Assembly (NCBI RefSeq): GCF_000024885.1
Contig: NC_013512.1
Coordinates: 62,001 to 126,000, forward strand
Direction of reading: 5' to 3'
Source of the DNA: Sulfurospirillum deleyianum DSM 6946
GTDB taxonomy: Bacteria > Campylobacterota > Campylobacteria > Campylobacterales > Sulfurospirillaceae
DNA length: 64,000 bases
Part shown: piece by piece, positions 34,351 through 44,073 of the stretch
Numbering within the stretch: position 1 is the stretch's first letter
Layout: every line of letters begins with the position of its first letter
Translations under genes and position numbers: made by a program
Notes under the pieces: generated by a model
What the model saw: the letters and a program-made list of their open reading frames with translations, nothing else
The model's database searches: none
Told to the model about the DNA's origin: nothing

Positions 34351-35190
34351 TCAATGCCCACGTCCCAAAAGTTCTGAGGCTTCCATGACCACCATAAACG
34401 CTTCATCATCCACGCTTTGAATGAGCTCTTTGAGTCTGGGGATTTTGCTGTTTTCCACCACTAAAAAGATCATGCGTTTTTCTTCGTGTTCAAAAATGCC
34501 ACTGCCTTGTACGATGGTTCCATAGGGTCCTAAATGGTGCACAATGGTCTCGCAGAGTCTCTCAATTTGGCTTGAGACAATGTGCACGACTTTTTTGGAA
34601 GGTCCACGGGTGAGGAAGACATCGATACTTTTAGCGGAGATGTAAATGCTCACTAAACTCCACAGTGCCAAATCCACATTCTTAGAAATAAACGCAATGG
34701 TTATGACAATCAGCATATCAATGACGAGCATGACCGTTGAAGCTTTGATGCTACTTTTGGAGGCAATAATTTTAGCGATAATGGTCGAACCTCCTGCGGA
34801 TGCGTGTCCACTTAAGATAAATCCTAGCCCGATGCCCACGCTAATGCCACCAAAAATGGAGGCTAAGATGACATCTTGACTCAGTGGGGTTATATGCATC
34901 CACGCACGCATACTATCAATGCACACGGAGGTAAAACCAATGGCGATGATGCTACGAAAGGTAAAATGTTTGCCAAAAAATTTGGTTCCCAAAAGAAGCA
35001 ATGGAGCGTTGATGGCAATCATCATTAAGCCCACGGGGTAGTGAAAAATGTAGTGCATTAAAAGTGCCATACCGCTTGTTCCCCCTGTGACAAGGGCGTT
35101 TGGGATGAAGAGCGCGACCACGCCATACGCTAAAAACAAAGAACCTAAAACAATAAAACTGTAATTTTTTACTTCTGCTGAAACCTTCAC
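34351..35190 (-). CDS. YitT family membrane protein
   Basis: A 279-residue protein with five or six membrane helices (about 10-170, including GGTSGMALLMHYIF and SGHASAGGSTIIAKII) followed by a C-terminal DUF2179 domain (about 195-275, KVVHIVSSQIERLCE). The family's transport or signalling role is unknown. It stands alone between an intergenic TTACATGTAA copy on either side (34321-34330 and 35199-35208). Confidence 0.82.
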   Translation of the reverse strand: MKVSAEVKNYSFIVLGSLFLAYGVVALFIPNALVTGGTSGMALLMHYIFHYPVGLMMIAINAPLLLLGTKFFGKHFTFRSIIAIGFTSVCIDSMRAWMHITPLSQDVILASIFGGISVGIGLGFILSGHASAGGSTIIAKIIASKSSIKASTVMLVIDMLIVITIAFISKNVDLALWSLVSIYISAKSIDVFLTRGPSKKVVHIVSSQIERLCETIVHHLGPYGTIVQGSGIFEHEEKRMIFLVVENSKIPRLKELIQSVDDEAFMVVMEASELLGRGH

Positions 35191-35282
35191 AAAAACCTTT
35201 ACATGTAAAAATATTTTTCGGATTGTAACATAGGATGAGACTATTTTTATGGAGTCTATGAAAGAAGTTTAGAAAGAGGGGA

Positions 35283-35320
35283 GAAAAAGACTTCTAGTCA
35301 AGGAGGTGTGCTAGAAGTCT
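35283..35320 (-). terminator. Intrinsic terminator after the PII gene
   Basis: On the minus strand AGACTTCTAG and CTAGAAGTCT make a 10-bp stem around a 13-nt loop, followed by TTTTTCTCC. It ends the cyclophilin/PII unit. Confidence 0.75.
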
Positions 35321-35329
35321 CCTTTTAGG

Positions 35330-35692
<363 letters not shown>

Positions 35693-35723
35693 TTAACTTT
35701 AATAAGAATCATTTTATCTTAAA

Positions 35724-36242
35724 TTATTTTAAATACGCTTTGAGAATCAGCTGTGGCTCACGTGGTTTATCTCTGCTATCCGTTGGAACATTTTCAAGTT
35801 TGCGTACGACATCCATTCCCTCAATGACTTCACCAAAAATAGTATGTCTGCCGTTTAGGTGCGGTGTAGGCGTGGTGGTAATGAAAAACTGGCTGCGATT
35901 GGTATTGCGTCCAGCGTTTGCCATGGCAAGAATACCCGCTTTATTAAACATGACAAAAGGTTTAAACTCATCTTCAAACGCCCCTCCAAAAATGGACTCG
36001 CCCCCTCTTCCCGTGCCCGTTGGATCACCGCCTTGAATCATAAAATTCTTAATGACTCGGTGAAATGAGACGCCATTGTAGTACCCTTTTTTGACAAGCC
36101 CTTCAAAATTTTCACACGCCTTAGGCGCAATCTCTGGCTTAAGTGCAAAGACGATGTTTCCCTGAGTGGTCTCAAAAACCACCTCTGCTGAACACAACGC
36201 ACTCCAAAATCCCAACACACATAAGGCTAACACTTTTTTCAT
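35724..36242 (-). CDS. Periplasmic cyclophilin-type peptidyl-prolyl isomerase
   Basis: A 172-residue protein with signal peptide (MKKVLALCVLGFWSALCSA) and a complete cyclophilin domain: FHRVIKNFMIQGGDPTGTGRGG (first 12 residues hold the catalytic Arg), LAMANAGRNTNRSQFFIT, and HTIFGEVIEGMDVV. It catalyses proline isomerisation of exported proteins. It starts 5 nt after the end of the response regulator gene and may be read from that operon. Confidence 0.9.
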   Translation of the reverse strand: MKKVLALCVLGFWSALCSAEVVFETTQGNIVFALKPEIAPKACENFEGLVKKGYYNGVSFHRVIKNFMIQGGDPTGTGRGGESIFGGAFEDEFKPFVMFNKAGILAMANAGRNTNRSQFFITTTPTPHLNGRHTIFGEVIEGMDVVRKLENVPTDSRDKPREPQLILKAYLK

Positions 36243-36247
36243 AACGA

Positions 36248-36904
36248 CTAATCTCCTACTAATTTCGTATTGCGGAAGCGATACACTTTGTTTTTGACTT
36301 TTTCTAAAATCCCTACTTTAATGAGTTGTTGAAACATATGTACGACCGTAGGTTTACTCACGCCAATGTTATCAATAATATCCTGATAGGAACCATTAAA
36401 AATTTTATCTTCATCCAAATGGTTGATGATATATTTTAAAATCTCAATTTTTTTACCCCCAATGAGTGCGGCAAGTCCTTCAATGATAAATGCACACCCT
36501 TGTATCTCTTTGTTGTGAAGTTTGGGTAACATGGCGGTGTAAATGGCACTGATTAAATCTTTCATATTGATAGGCTTCATAATAAACCCATCCACTTTAA
36601 GCGTAATCGCCTCAAGCAAATAATTCGTCTCTGTAAAAGCCGTTGTAATAATAGCGGGGATAGAACGATTATAATCTGTTTTGAGTTTTTTAAGCATCTC
36701 AATACCGTTCATATGTGGCATTAAAATATCCGTGACAATAATATCCACATCTTTTTGGAGTGCTATATTTAAGCCCTCTTCCCCATTACTCGCAAGATAA
36801 ACCTCTTTGACAAAATCTTTTAAAATGATACAGGTCTGATCTCGAACCGCCTTTTCATCCTCAACGTATAACACCACACAATCTTTTAAACTGTTAAAAT
36901 CCAT
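36248..36904 (-). CDS. Response regulator with C-terminal winged helix
   Basis: A 218-residue regulator. The receiver domain has VVLYVEDEKAVRD, the phospho-acceptor Asp in IIVTDILMPHMNG, and Lys in GFIMKPIN. The C-terminal ~80 residues form a winged helix (SYQDIIDNIGVSKPTVVHMFQ) more like RepL/MarR-type folds than OmpR or NarL. It probably binds DNA. It overlaps the kinase gene by 11 nt and is the last gene of a binding-protein/kinase/regulator trio. Confidence 0.85.
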   Translation of the reverse strand: MDFNSLKDCVVLYVEDEKAVRDQTCIILKDFVKEVYLASNGEEGLNIALQKDVDIIVTDILMPHMNGIEMLKKLKTDYNRSIPAIITTAFTETNYLLEAITLKVDGFIMKPINMKDLISAIYTAMLPKLHNKEIQGCAFIIEGLAALIGGKKIEILKYIINHLDEDKIFNGSYQDIIDNIGVSKPTVVHMFQQLIKVGILEKVKNKVYRFRNTKLVGD

Positions 36905-38516
36905 TTTCCTGTTCCTCCTCTTTATCCAGTGGCATCAAAAGTGTTATCATGGTACATTTTTCATAATACTTCCCATGACTAAATGTATAGGCACTGTTAG
37001 TGCCACAAATACTCCCTTTCATCTGTTTTTCAATAATTTGTTTTGACATATAAAGCCCAATACCCGTTCCTGTTGATTTGTGTTTGGTGGTAAAATAAGG
37101 TTCAAACATTCTATCTTGTACCTCTTCACTGATGCCTCCAGCGTTGTCTATCACGAGAATAACCGCATGATGAGCCTCTTGGGAGATGACAATTTCGATG
37201 TACTTCTCTTCAATGTTTCGCTCTTCAAAGGCATCTTTAGCGTTAGAGAGCAGGTTCATAATGACTTGTGAGAACTCATTGGGATAGCCAGAAATCATTG
37301 AATCGTTTTTACATGTAAGAAAAATTTTGATACCCGCTTTGGCATAATACGCCTTAATCAGCTTGATGCTATATAAAACCGTCTCTTTAAGACTAAAGTG
37401 TTCTTCACTTTGGTTGGGTTTGAAAAAGTGACGAAAATCATCAATGGTTTGAGACATCAAAGAAGCAAGGGCAATACCTTCGTTCACCTGTTTATCAATA
37501 AAAGCATCCGTCAGTTCCATCCCCGCAAGGCGTTTCATCTGAAAACTTTGAATAATCAAAACCAAAGCATTCAGAGGTTGTCGCCATTGATGGGCAATGT
37601 TGCCAATCATCTCACCCATGGCGGCAAGGCGTGATTGCCGAAACATAATCTGGTCTTTTTGACGGCTTTGCTCCACCTCATGTTGCACTTTTTCTTCCAA
37701 AACCGTGTTAAGCTGTTGTAACTCTTTGGTCTTTTCGGCAATGCGTGTGGCAAGACGTGCATGAAGCAGACGGATATTGCGCAGCAAGATAATCGCTAAC
37801 AACCCCGCAAACATGGTTGTCCCAATCGTCGCAAACACAATCCATTCAAAGGTATTATCATAGACCACGGTAGTTTGCATAAATCCCTCTTTGGCACTTT
37901 GCAAATTGACGGTGACCAAACCTGTTAAATCGCTATTAATCGAGTAAACGCTTGGGTAGAGTTCTGTTTGTAAAATTTCTAAGGCTTTGGTGGATTGATT
38001 GGATTCAAAGTAGCGAAACATCTTAAATAAAATACTATCAATCATATAGCTTTTTTGCTCAATTTTAGCGATAAAACTGCGGTTTTCCATCGGGATATAA
38101 TGGCTTTGTGTCTCTTTTAAAATGCCCCATGAACGTGCAAGTTTAATAAGCCAATCACTTTCATCAATTCCTAAACTTTTTTTGTATTCGTTAAGCTCCA
38201 TTTGGATGAGTTCTTGCGCCAAAGAGATAACAACCTTTCCCTCCGTCGCATTGATAGAACCTTTTTCAATATCTCGAATCGTGTCCAAAATATTGACGGT
38301 GTAAATATCTTTGAGATTTTCCAAACGAATCGTAGGAAGCATCTGTTTGGTGTATAAAATATCAAAATTATTTTTGATACGATTGATACTCATGTGGGCA
38401 AAACCACCAATAAAAAGCATACCACTTAGCATAATAAAAAATAAAAGAGTGGTTTTACGTGCGATGGTCATTTCATCAATGTTGTTCATAAAATCATGCA
38501 GTGGATTACTCTTCAT
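36894..38516 (-). CDS. Sensor histidine kinase with periplasmic helical domain
   Basis: A 540-residue kinase. Transmembrane segments at about 22-45 and 225-248 enclose a ~180-residue periplasmic region, apparently helical. A coiled coil (about 260-300) leads to the acceptor His in NIAHQWRQPLNALVL, a form common in Campylobacterota. The N box is MNLLSNAKDAFEE and the G boxes are VIDNAGGISEE and GTGIGLYMSKQII. It overlaps the binding-protein gene by 11 nt upstream and the regulator gene by 11 nt downstream. A TTACATGTAA copy (37309-37318) is read as LTCK. Confidence 0.9.
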   Translation of the reverse strand: MKSNPLHDFMNNIDEMTIARKTTLLFFIMLSGMLFIGGFAHMSINRIKNNFDILYTKQMLPTIRLENLKDIYTVNILDTIRDIEKGSINATEGKVVISLAQELIQMELNEYKKSLGIDESDWLIKLARSWGILKETQSHYIPMENRSFIAKIEQKSYMIDSILFKMFRYFESNQSTKALEILQTELYPSVYSINSDLTGLVTVNLQSAKEGFMQTTVVYDNTFEWIVFATIGTTMFAGLLAIILLRNIRLLHARLATRIAEKTKELQQLNTVLEEKVQHEVEQSRQKDQIMFRQSRLAAMGEMIGNIAHQWRQPLNALVLIIQSFQMKRLAGMELTDAFIDKQVNEGIALASLMSQTIDDFRHFFKPNQSEEHFSLKETVLYSIKLIKAYYAKAGIKIFLTCKNDSMISGYPNEFSQVIMNLLSNAKDAFEERNIEEKYIEIVISQEAHHAVILVIDNAGGISEEVQDRMFEPYFTTKHKSTGTGIGLYMSKQIIEKQMKGSICGTNSAYTFSHGKYYEKCTMITLLMPLDKEEEQENGF

Positions 38517-39672
38517 TGGTGCTTCTTACCAGATAAAAATCCTCATCAACATATTCACTTAGATGTACATTGTGTAAACATTTACACCGTTCATCTCTGT
38601 TTTTAGAGATGACATTTTCATCTAACGTTTTTGAAAAAGTACCCAATGCCTCAATAAAGTCATTTTTTGTAAAAGTTTTTCCTAAGCTTTTGAAGACTTC
38701 ACTCACCATACGTGCCGCAAAATAGCCTTCTAAAGAGACATGGCTCAGTGCTTCTTTGGGATAGTATTTTTGCATCAGTCTTCGGTACTCTTGCACTTCA
38801 GTGACTTCTGATGTCCAGGGGGAAGGAACAACTTGCGCAAAGACGATGCCCTCACCTTTCCCATGCAGCAGTTCGATCAGCGGTTTGGGTTCTACAAAGG
38901 AGGAAAGTCCAAATTTGACATCGTGTCGTATTTTGCCACTTTTACGTGCCCGTTTAATAAATTCAGCAACGGCGTGGGTAGAACCTGCCATTAAGATAAC
39001 TTCAGGGTTGGTTTGTTCGATTTCATAGAGGGCATTGCCAACAGAGAGGGTATTACGTTTGTAGCTCCCCTCGCCAATTAAGATAAGATTTTCTCTCGCA
39101 AGGGCACTTTGTGCACCATGTAGGGCTGCCATGCCATAGGCATCGTTTTGGTAAAAAAGGGCAAATCGTTTGTAATTAAACATATGCGTATAGTAATGTA
39201 CGAGTTTTTCAATCTCATCCAAATCACTGGCTCTAGCATTCAGCACAATAGGATTTTGGGGTTTTCGTAAAAATTCAGCGCCCGAATATGCTCCGATAAA
39301 GGGGATATTTTTTTCAATCGCAATGGGAAAAATTGCTTCAGCAGAAGGGGTTCCAATAACACCTAAAAAGGCAAATATTTTTTCATTTTCGATGAGGTGA
39401 TAGGCATTTTCAATGGCAAGTTTGGGTTCGTATCGGTCATCTTTGGCAATGATTTCGATTTTTCTACCGTGAATACCGCCCTCTTCATTGAGATTTTTTA
39501 AATAAATTTGACTTCCGAGTAAAAATTGATTTCCAACACTGTTGAGCCCACCACTAAACGGTCCGCTCATCCCCAGCCGAATCACATCACCTTCGAATTT
39601 TCGGTGAGAAATAGAGTAATCAAGGAGTAGTAATGTTAAGAGAAAAAAAAGCACCCCCGCTATGTAACGCAT
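38506..39672 (-). CDS. Periplasmic Leu/Ile/Val-type binding protein linked to a two-component system
   Basis: A 388-residue protein with an uncleaved anchor or signal (MRYIAGVLFFLLTLLLLDY) and a type I periplasmic-binding fold (VIRLGMSGPFSGG, NEEGGIHGRKIEIIAKDD, FALFYQNDAYGM). It matches substrate-binding proteins of branched-chain amino-acid or amide ABC transporters, but no permease or ATPase genes are nearby. Instead it is overlapped by a kinase gene, so it probably acts as the ligand sensor for that kinase. The ligand is unknown. Confidence 0.82.
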   Translation of the reverse strand: MRYIAGVLFFLLTLLLLDYSISHRKFEGDVIRLGMSGPFSGGLNSVGNQFLLGSQIYLKNLNEEGGIHGRKIEIIAKDDRYEPKLAIENAYHLIENEKIFAFLGVIGTPSAEAIFPIAIEKNIPFIGAYSGAEFLRKPQNPIVLNARASDLDEIEKLVHYYTHMFNYKRFALFYQNDAYGMAALHGAQSALARENLILIGEGSYKRNTLSVGNALYEIEQTNPEVILMAGSTHAVAEFIKRARKSGKIRHDVKFGLSSFVEPKPLIELLHGKGEGIVFAQVVPSPWTSEVTEVQEYRRLMQKYYPKEALSHVSLEGYFAARMVSEVFKSLGKTFTKNDFIEALGTFSKTLDENVISKNRDERCKCLHNVHLSEYVDEDFYLVRSTNEE

Positions 39673-39784
39673 CTTTTATGCACTCTCTTTTGAAGTTTAA
39701 AGCTATAATAGCCATATTTTTTTATAAAAAAACTTAATTTAGTAAAAAAATATTGACTAAAATAAAAAGAAAGTGAATAAAATA

Positions 39785-40429
39785 ATGATTTGTAAAATTT
39801 GTGGGTCTTTAACGAAGGAAATTGACGATTTTAGTTTAAAAAAACTGTACCATTTTTGCCCTTCGTGTGAAGCTATTTTCTTAGATCCAGACCATTATCT
39901 TAGTTCAAACGAGGAGCATACCCTTTATGGGCATCATCAAAACTCTTTAGAAAATGAGGGGTATGTGGCGATGTTTGAGAATTTTTTAGATTTTTTTTGG
40001 GATACGCTTACATGTAAAGCACTATCGCTTGATTTTGGTTCAGGTCCTACCCCTGTTTTAAGCAGTTTGATTGAAAGACGAGGTGTTAGGGTAGAGTGTT
40101 ATGATAAATTTTACCAACCCAAAAAATGCTATGAAAATAAAATGTATGATTTCATAACGTCCACAGAAGTGTTTGAACATTTAGATGACCCTTTGGGTAC
40201 TTTGTCTCTTTTAAGCCAACACTTAAAACCCAATGGAATTTTAGCCCTGATGACTCTTTTTCACACAAACGATGCCGCTCATTTTTTACAGTGGTGGTAC
40301 CGAAGAGACCCGACACATATTGTATTTTATACGCCTAAAACACTCGAAATGATGGCGCAAAAATGTGGATTGAGATGTATTAAAACGGATGAAAAACGAA
40401 TGATTGTTTTTAAGAAGGTAGCATCCTAA
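39785..40429 (+). CDS. Class I SAM-dependent methyltransferase with N-terminal zinc ribbon
   Basis: About 214 residues. The N-terminus has a four-Cys zinc ribbon (CKICG and CPSCE, about 3-35), followed by a methyltransferase fold with motif I-like LSLDFGSGPTPVL, STEVFEHLDDPLGTLSLL and a late GLRCIKTDEK segment. The target is unknown. A GTG four codons earlier (39773) is an alternative start. It is divergent from the binding-protein trio. A TTACATGTAA copy (40008-40017) is read as LTCK. Confidence 0.8.
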   Translation: MICKICGSLTKEIDDFSLKKLYHFCPSCEAIFLDPDHYLSSNEEHTLYGHHQNSLENEGYVAMFENFLDFFWDTLTCKALSLDFGSGPTPVLSSLIERRGVRVECYDKFYQPKKCYENKMYDFITSTEVFEHLDDPLGTLSLLSQHLKPNGILALMTLFHTNDAAHFLQWWYRRDPTHIVFYTPKTLEMMAQKCGLRCIKTDEKRMIVFKKVAS

Positions 40430-40441
40430 AATGCTACCTTC
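40414..40441. terminator. Hairpin at the end of the methyltransferase gene
   Basis: GAAGGTAGCAT and ATGCTACCTTC form an 11-bp stem with a 6-nt loop and include the stop codon. No T-run follows on the + strand; the minus strand has a short one. It may end transcription from both convergent genes. Confidence 0.55.
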
Positions 40442-40459
40442 TGGGTAAAGGTGCGGAGG

Positions 40460-40834
40460 TTAACGGTAGTAACGATCTCTTTCATACTCACGGTAGTAAG
40501 AGTGATGTGGATGATGATGACGTGGTGGTGCGTAACGATGACGTGGCGCATTGTCAATAATAATCACCCGCTCTCTTACATACGGTTCTGAGTAAACCAC
40601 TGTTGTGTGTGGTCGTTCGATATAACGAGGTTGTTCTACATAATGGGTTGTCGTATAACTTCGCTGTGGCGTTCCACCAAAGAGATTTCCAGCACCTTCA
40701 AGCAAGGATGGCAACAAGAGAACAGCTCCTGCACCTATGAGAGCACCCTTTTCTCTATCACCCATTGCATGAGCGCTCGTGATGCTACTGAGAAGTAACG
40801 CCACAAAGAGTAAAACAGTTTTTAAGATTTTCAT
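40460..40834 (-). CDS. Exported His/Tyr/Arg-rich protein of unknown function
   Basis: A 124-residue protein with a signal peptide (LFVALLLSSITSAHA), a short glycine-rich hydrophobic stretch (GALIGAGAVLLLPSLLEGAG) and a tail rich in His, Tyr, Arg and Pro (APPRHHHPHHSYYREYERD). The His cluster could bind metal ions. Not recognised as a named family. It is monocistronic. Confidence 0.65.
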   Translation of the reverse strand: MKILKTVLLFVALLLSSITSAHAMGDREKGALIGAGAVLLLPSLLEGAGNLFGGTPQRSYTTTHYVEQPRYIERPHTTVVYSEPYVRERVIIIDNAPRHRYAPPRHHHPHHSYYREYERDRYYR

Positions 40835-40882
40835 CTGGGACTCCTTAAAAATAATAGTGGCATTCTAAACGAAAATTGTGAA

Positions 40883-42073
40883 TCAGTTGTGAAGTCTTTG
40901 TATCCATCTCCAGTAAAACGCAAACCCTAAAAATGCACTACCCAATAAACAAGTAATCAACCACAATCCCATCCCCCACTCAAAAAGTGCGCCAATGGCA
41001 AAAGAGACAAAGGTGCTTACACCCATAAAAATCATATCGTTATAGGCAATGACTCTACCATAAAAGGCTTCATCGGTTTCATACTGTAAAAGGGTATAGG
41101 TGTATGACCATAGGGTGGTGGTAAAGAGACCGCATAAGAGAATACCTATAAAACTAAAATAAAAATCAAACTGCAATACACCCCATAAAATAATGCTTAA
41201 ACCCTGTGCGATAAAAAGATAAAAAAGGCTTTGGGGGTTAATGTGGCGACTGAGGAAAAACTGTCCAAGTACCAAAGAGACGGCACGTGAGGCATTGATA
41301 AACCCTATGATGAGAGGAACGGAAAGCAGGTGTTTATACTGCTGATCCGCTAAGAGTGCGATGAGCGCATCATAAGCTGTGAGTCCCACACACGCATGTA
41401 AAAAGATAAGATGAACAATTTTAGGATGCTCCTTGAGATACGTAAATCCCTCGAGCATAATCGCTTTTACATGTAAAGCGTGTTTTTGTGCTAAAGAGGG
41501 AATATTGAGTCTTAAAAGCAGGGCAAAACCAATACAATATAAAATCATATCCGCCACAAATGCGCTTGTTGTTCCAAAGTAGTGAATATAAAATCCCGCC
41601 ACTGCCATACCGAAAGCATAGGAAATTGACCAAATGATGGAGTGAATTTCATTGGCGAGTTTGAGCTCAGCATTGTTGAGGAGTTTTGGCAAAAGAGACA
41701 TCTCTGTTTGAAAGTAAATGCTCCCCGTTCCCATACGCACAAAAATAAGTCCCAACAAAATCCATAGCGCATCCAACGAGTCGATAAAAATAAGCCAAAA
41801 AACAGTGACAATCTCTATGGCGGTTAAAAAGAGCATAAAGCGTTTGGTATTGACTTTGTCGATGATGGCTCCACTAAAAGGAGCTAAAAGCATGGACGGT
41901 AAAAAGGTAAAGGCAGCAGCGGTACTAAGTGCCCAGATGGGTGCGCCTAGTTGAATTAAAAGCGTATAAATACCCATGTGGCTAAACCATGCCCCAAAAT
42001 AACAAATCAGTTGAATGACGCTTAAACGTCTGAGTGTTTCATTATTTTGTAAAAGCGCTATATAGTGCTTCAT
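40883..42073 (-). CDS. Major facilitator superfamily transporter
   Basis: A 396-residue protein with about 12 membrane helices. The loop 2/3 region reads FSGAIIDKVNTKRFMLF, which fits the MFS_3/enterobactin-exporter-like branch. The substrate is unknown. The ATG at 42073 has GGAG 6 nt upstream; an ATG five codons earlier is less well placed. A TTACATGTAA copy (41467-41476) is read as LHVK. Confidence 0.82.
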   Translation of the reverse strand: MKHYIALLQNNETLRRLSVIQLICYFGAWFSHMGIYTLLIQLGAPIWALSTAAAFTFLPSMLLAPFSGAIIDKVNTKRFMLFLTAIEIVTVFWLIFIDSLDALWILLGLIFVRMGTGSIYFQTEMSLLPKLLNNAELKLANEIHSIIWSISYAFGMAVAGFYIHYFGTTSAFVADMILYCIGFALLLRLNIPSLAQKHALHVKAIMLEGFTYLKEHPKIVHLIFLHACVGLTAYDALIALLADQQYKHLLSVPLIIGFINASRAVSLVLGQFFLSRHINPQSLFYLFIAQGLSIILWGVLQFDFYFSFIGILLCGLFTTTLWSYTYTLLQYETDEAFYGRVIAYNDMIFMGVSTFVSFAIGALFEWGMGLWLITCLLGSAFLGFAFYWRWIQRLHN

Positions 42074-42142
42074 ATCTGCTCCGTCCAAAATTTAAAAAAA
42101 AGATTGTACCCTTTTTTTATAAAAGCACATTAATCTTTGTGC

Positions 42143-42148
42143 TACAAT
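42143..42148 (+). promoter_or_regulatory. Candidate -10 box of the first chemoreceptor
   Basis: TGTGCTACAATG contains TACAAT 28 nt before the ATG. No sigma-28-type element was seen. Confidence 0.35.
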
Positions 42149-42175
42149 GAATAAGCAATTTTATGAGGAGTTAGC

Positions 42176-43867
42176 ATGAAAATCTCAACCCGTATTCTTA
42201 TCTCGTTAATACTTTCCCTTGCTCTTTTGGGTGGCTCTATCATAGGTGTTTCGTACTACAACACCAAACAAAATGCACGGATGTTTATTCAGGAGTATGA
42301 ACGTAGCGCTTTAGCGTTTCATCAAAATGAACTCAAAACGCTGATGGATGTTATGCAACAAACGGCAAGTGGTATTTATAGAGACCAAAAAGCTAAAGGC
42401 TCAAGTGATGAGCAGATTAAAAAGGCGATTTTGGCAAAATTTGACACGATGCGTTTTTTTGATGATAAAAGTGGGTATATTTTTGTGTACGAATACGATG
42501 CTACCAATGTTTTACTTCCTACCAATAAATCCCTCGAAGGAAAAAATCTTGGAAATCTTAAAGATTCCAATGGTGTCTTTTTTGTTAAAGAGATGATTGA
42601 AGCGGCGAAAAAAGGAGGCGGTTTGGTGCAGTACTTTTTTCCAAAAGTTAAAGATGGTGAACCGCTTTTAAAATATGCGTATGCGGTTCCTTTTGAGCCG
42701 TATAAATGGATGTTGGGTACGGGTCTTTATGTGGATAGTGTCGAAAAAGAGATACAAAAACTTCAAGCGGTGATTGATGAAAACAGTGCGTCACAAATCC
42801 AATCGTTTTTGGTTATTTCTATCATTTTACTGTTACTAAGTCTTGGCATAACGCTTTTTATCATTAAGCGTACCATTTCACAACCACTTAATGACCTCAT
42901 TGAGCGTGCGAACAATCTCTCCAGCGGTGATGGTGATTTAACCCGTAAACTTGACGTGATTGGAAGTGATGAGATTGCACAAGCGAGTGCGAGTATTAAC
43001 CGTTTTATTGAGAAAGTGCGTCTGCTCATTAGCGAAGCCAAAAATCTTTCCAATGAAAACTCCTCTATCTCTCATGAGCTCTCTTCGACTTCTTTGGAAG
43101 TAGGGCGTGCGGTTGAAACCTCGATGAACATTGTAGGAAGCACCACTGCAAAAGCCAATACCCTTAAAACAGAGATGAGTTCAGGTATGTTGGAAGCTAA
43201 AGCAGGTAAAGAGGAGCTTCTTAAAGCCAACACCTTTTTAAATGAGGCGAATAGGGCGATTTTAGAACTTACGCACCAAATTCAAACCAGTGCGGCAACG
43301 GAAATTGAACTAGCCCATAAAGTACAGCAGTTAAGCTTGGATGCTTCTCAAGTCAAAGATATTTTGGTGGTCATTGGGGATATTGCGGATCAAACGAACC
43401 TTTTAGCTCTGAATGCTGCCATTGAAGCCGCACGGGCTGGGGAGCATGGGCGTGGTTTTGCTGTCGTTGCGGATGAAGTACGAAAACTCGCCGAGCGTAC
43501 GCAAAAAAGCCTTCAAGAGATTAATGCCACCATTAATGTCATTGTTCAAGCTATTACCGATAGTTCTGAGCAGATGAGTGCCAACTCTAAAAAAGTGGAG
43601 TCTTTAGCCACTACCGCCAGTGGGGTTGAAAGTAAGATTAACAACATGTTTACTGTTATGAATAACGCTACCAACGTCTCCGATAAAACCGCTGAAAACT
43701 ACCTCAAAACAGGCACAGATATAGAAGTGATGATAGGCAATGTCGCTCAAATTAATGATATCTCCAGCCAAAATGCTAGAAGTGTGGAAGAGATAGCTGG
43801 AGCGGCTGAACACCTCAGCAAAATGACCGAAATGCTCAACCTCAAACTCTCCGAATTTAGAACCTGA
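42176..43867 (+). CDS. Methyl-accepting chemotaxis protein with sCache_2 sensor (paralogue 1)
   Basis: A 563-residue transmembrane chemoreceptor. TM1 is at about 8-28. The periplasmic sCache_2 domain (about 35-200) has [31 protein letters not shown] and [15 protein letters not shown]2 is at about 208-230. HAMP is [20 protein letters not shown]. The signalling tip contains [20 protein letters not shown] and [15 protein letters not shown]. There is no CheB/CheR tether. GAGGAG precedes the ATG. An equal-length paralogue follows 206 nt downstream. Confidence 0.94.
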   Translation: MKISTRILISLILSLALLGGSIIGVSYYNTKQNARMFIQEYERSALAFHQNELKTLMDVMQQTASGIYRDQKAKGSSDEQIKKAILAKFDTMRFFDDKSGYIFVYEYDATNVLLPTNKSLEGKNLGNLKDSNGVFFVKEMIEAAKKGGGLVQYFFPKVKDGEPLLKYAYAVPFEPYKWMLGTGLYVDSVEKEIQKLQAVIDENSASQIQSFLVISIILLLLSLGITLFIIKRTISQPLNDLIERANNLSSGDGDLTRKLDVIGSDEIAQASASINRFIEKVRLLISEAKNLSNENSSISHELSSTSLEVGRAVETSMNIVGSTTAKANTLKTEMSSGMLEAKAGKEELLKANTFLNEANRAILELTHQIQTSAATEIELAHKVQQLSLDASQVKDILVVIGDIADQTNLLALNAAIEAARAGEHGRGFAVVADEVRKLAERTQKSLQEINATINVIVQAITDSSEQMSANSKKVESLATTASGVESKINNMFTVMNNATNVSDKTAENYLKTGTDIEVMIGNVAQINDISSQNARSVEEIAGAAEHLSKMTEMLNLKLSEFRT

Positions 43868-43880
43868 TATGTTTACATGT

Positions 43881-43911
43881 AAAAGGATTTAGCAAAGGCT
43901 AAATCCTTTTT
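43881..43911 (+). terminator. Intrinsic terminator after chemoreceptor 1
   Basis: AAAAGGATTTAGC-AAAG-GCTAAATCCTTTT is a perfect 13-bp hairpin with a T-run. Directly before it is a TTTACATGTAAA copy. The same arrangement recurs after paralogue 2. Confidence 0.88.
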
Positions 43912-44073
43912 ACAATATTACTTACGTGACAACGTTATGCACCATAATGAGTCATTTCTTCTCCTTTATAATGTACCTCTCATTGCAGTACTTCTTCTTT
44001 TTCAAGAATAATTTTTTTATGATAAAATAAGCCGCCTTGCCATAAAAATTACTTCATAGAGGTGTAAAAGAAG

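Noticed and set aside
39773-39784. GTG start for the methyltransferase at 39773
   Set aside because: Possible, but it adds only four residues before the zinc-ribbon start and its ribosome-site spacing is short, so the ATG at 39785 was preferred.
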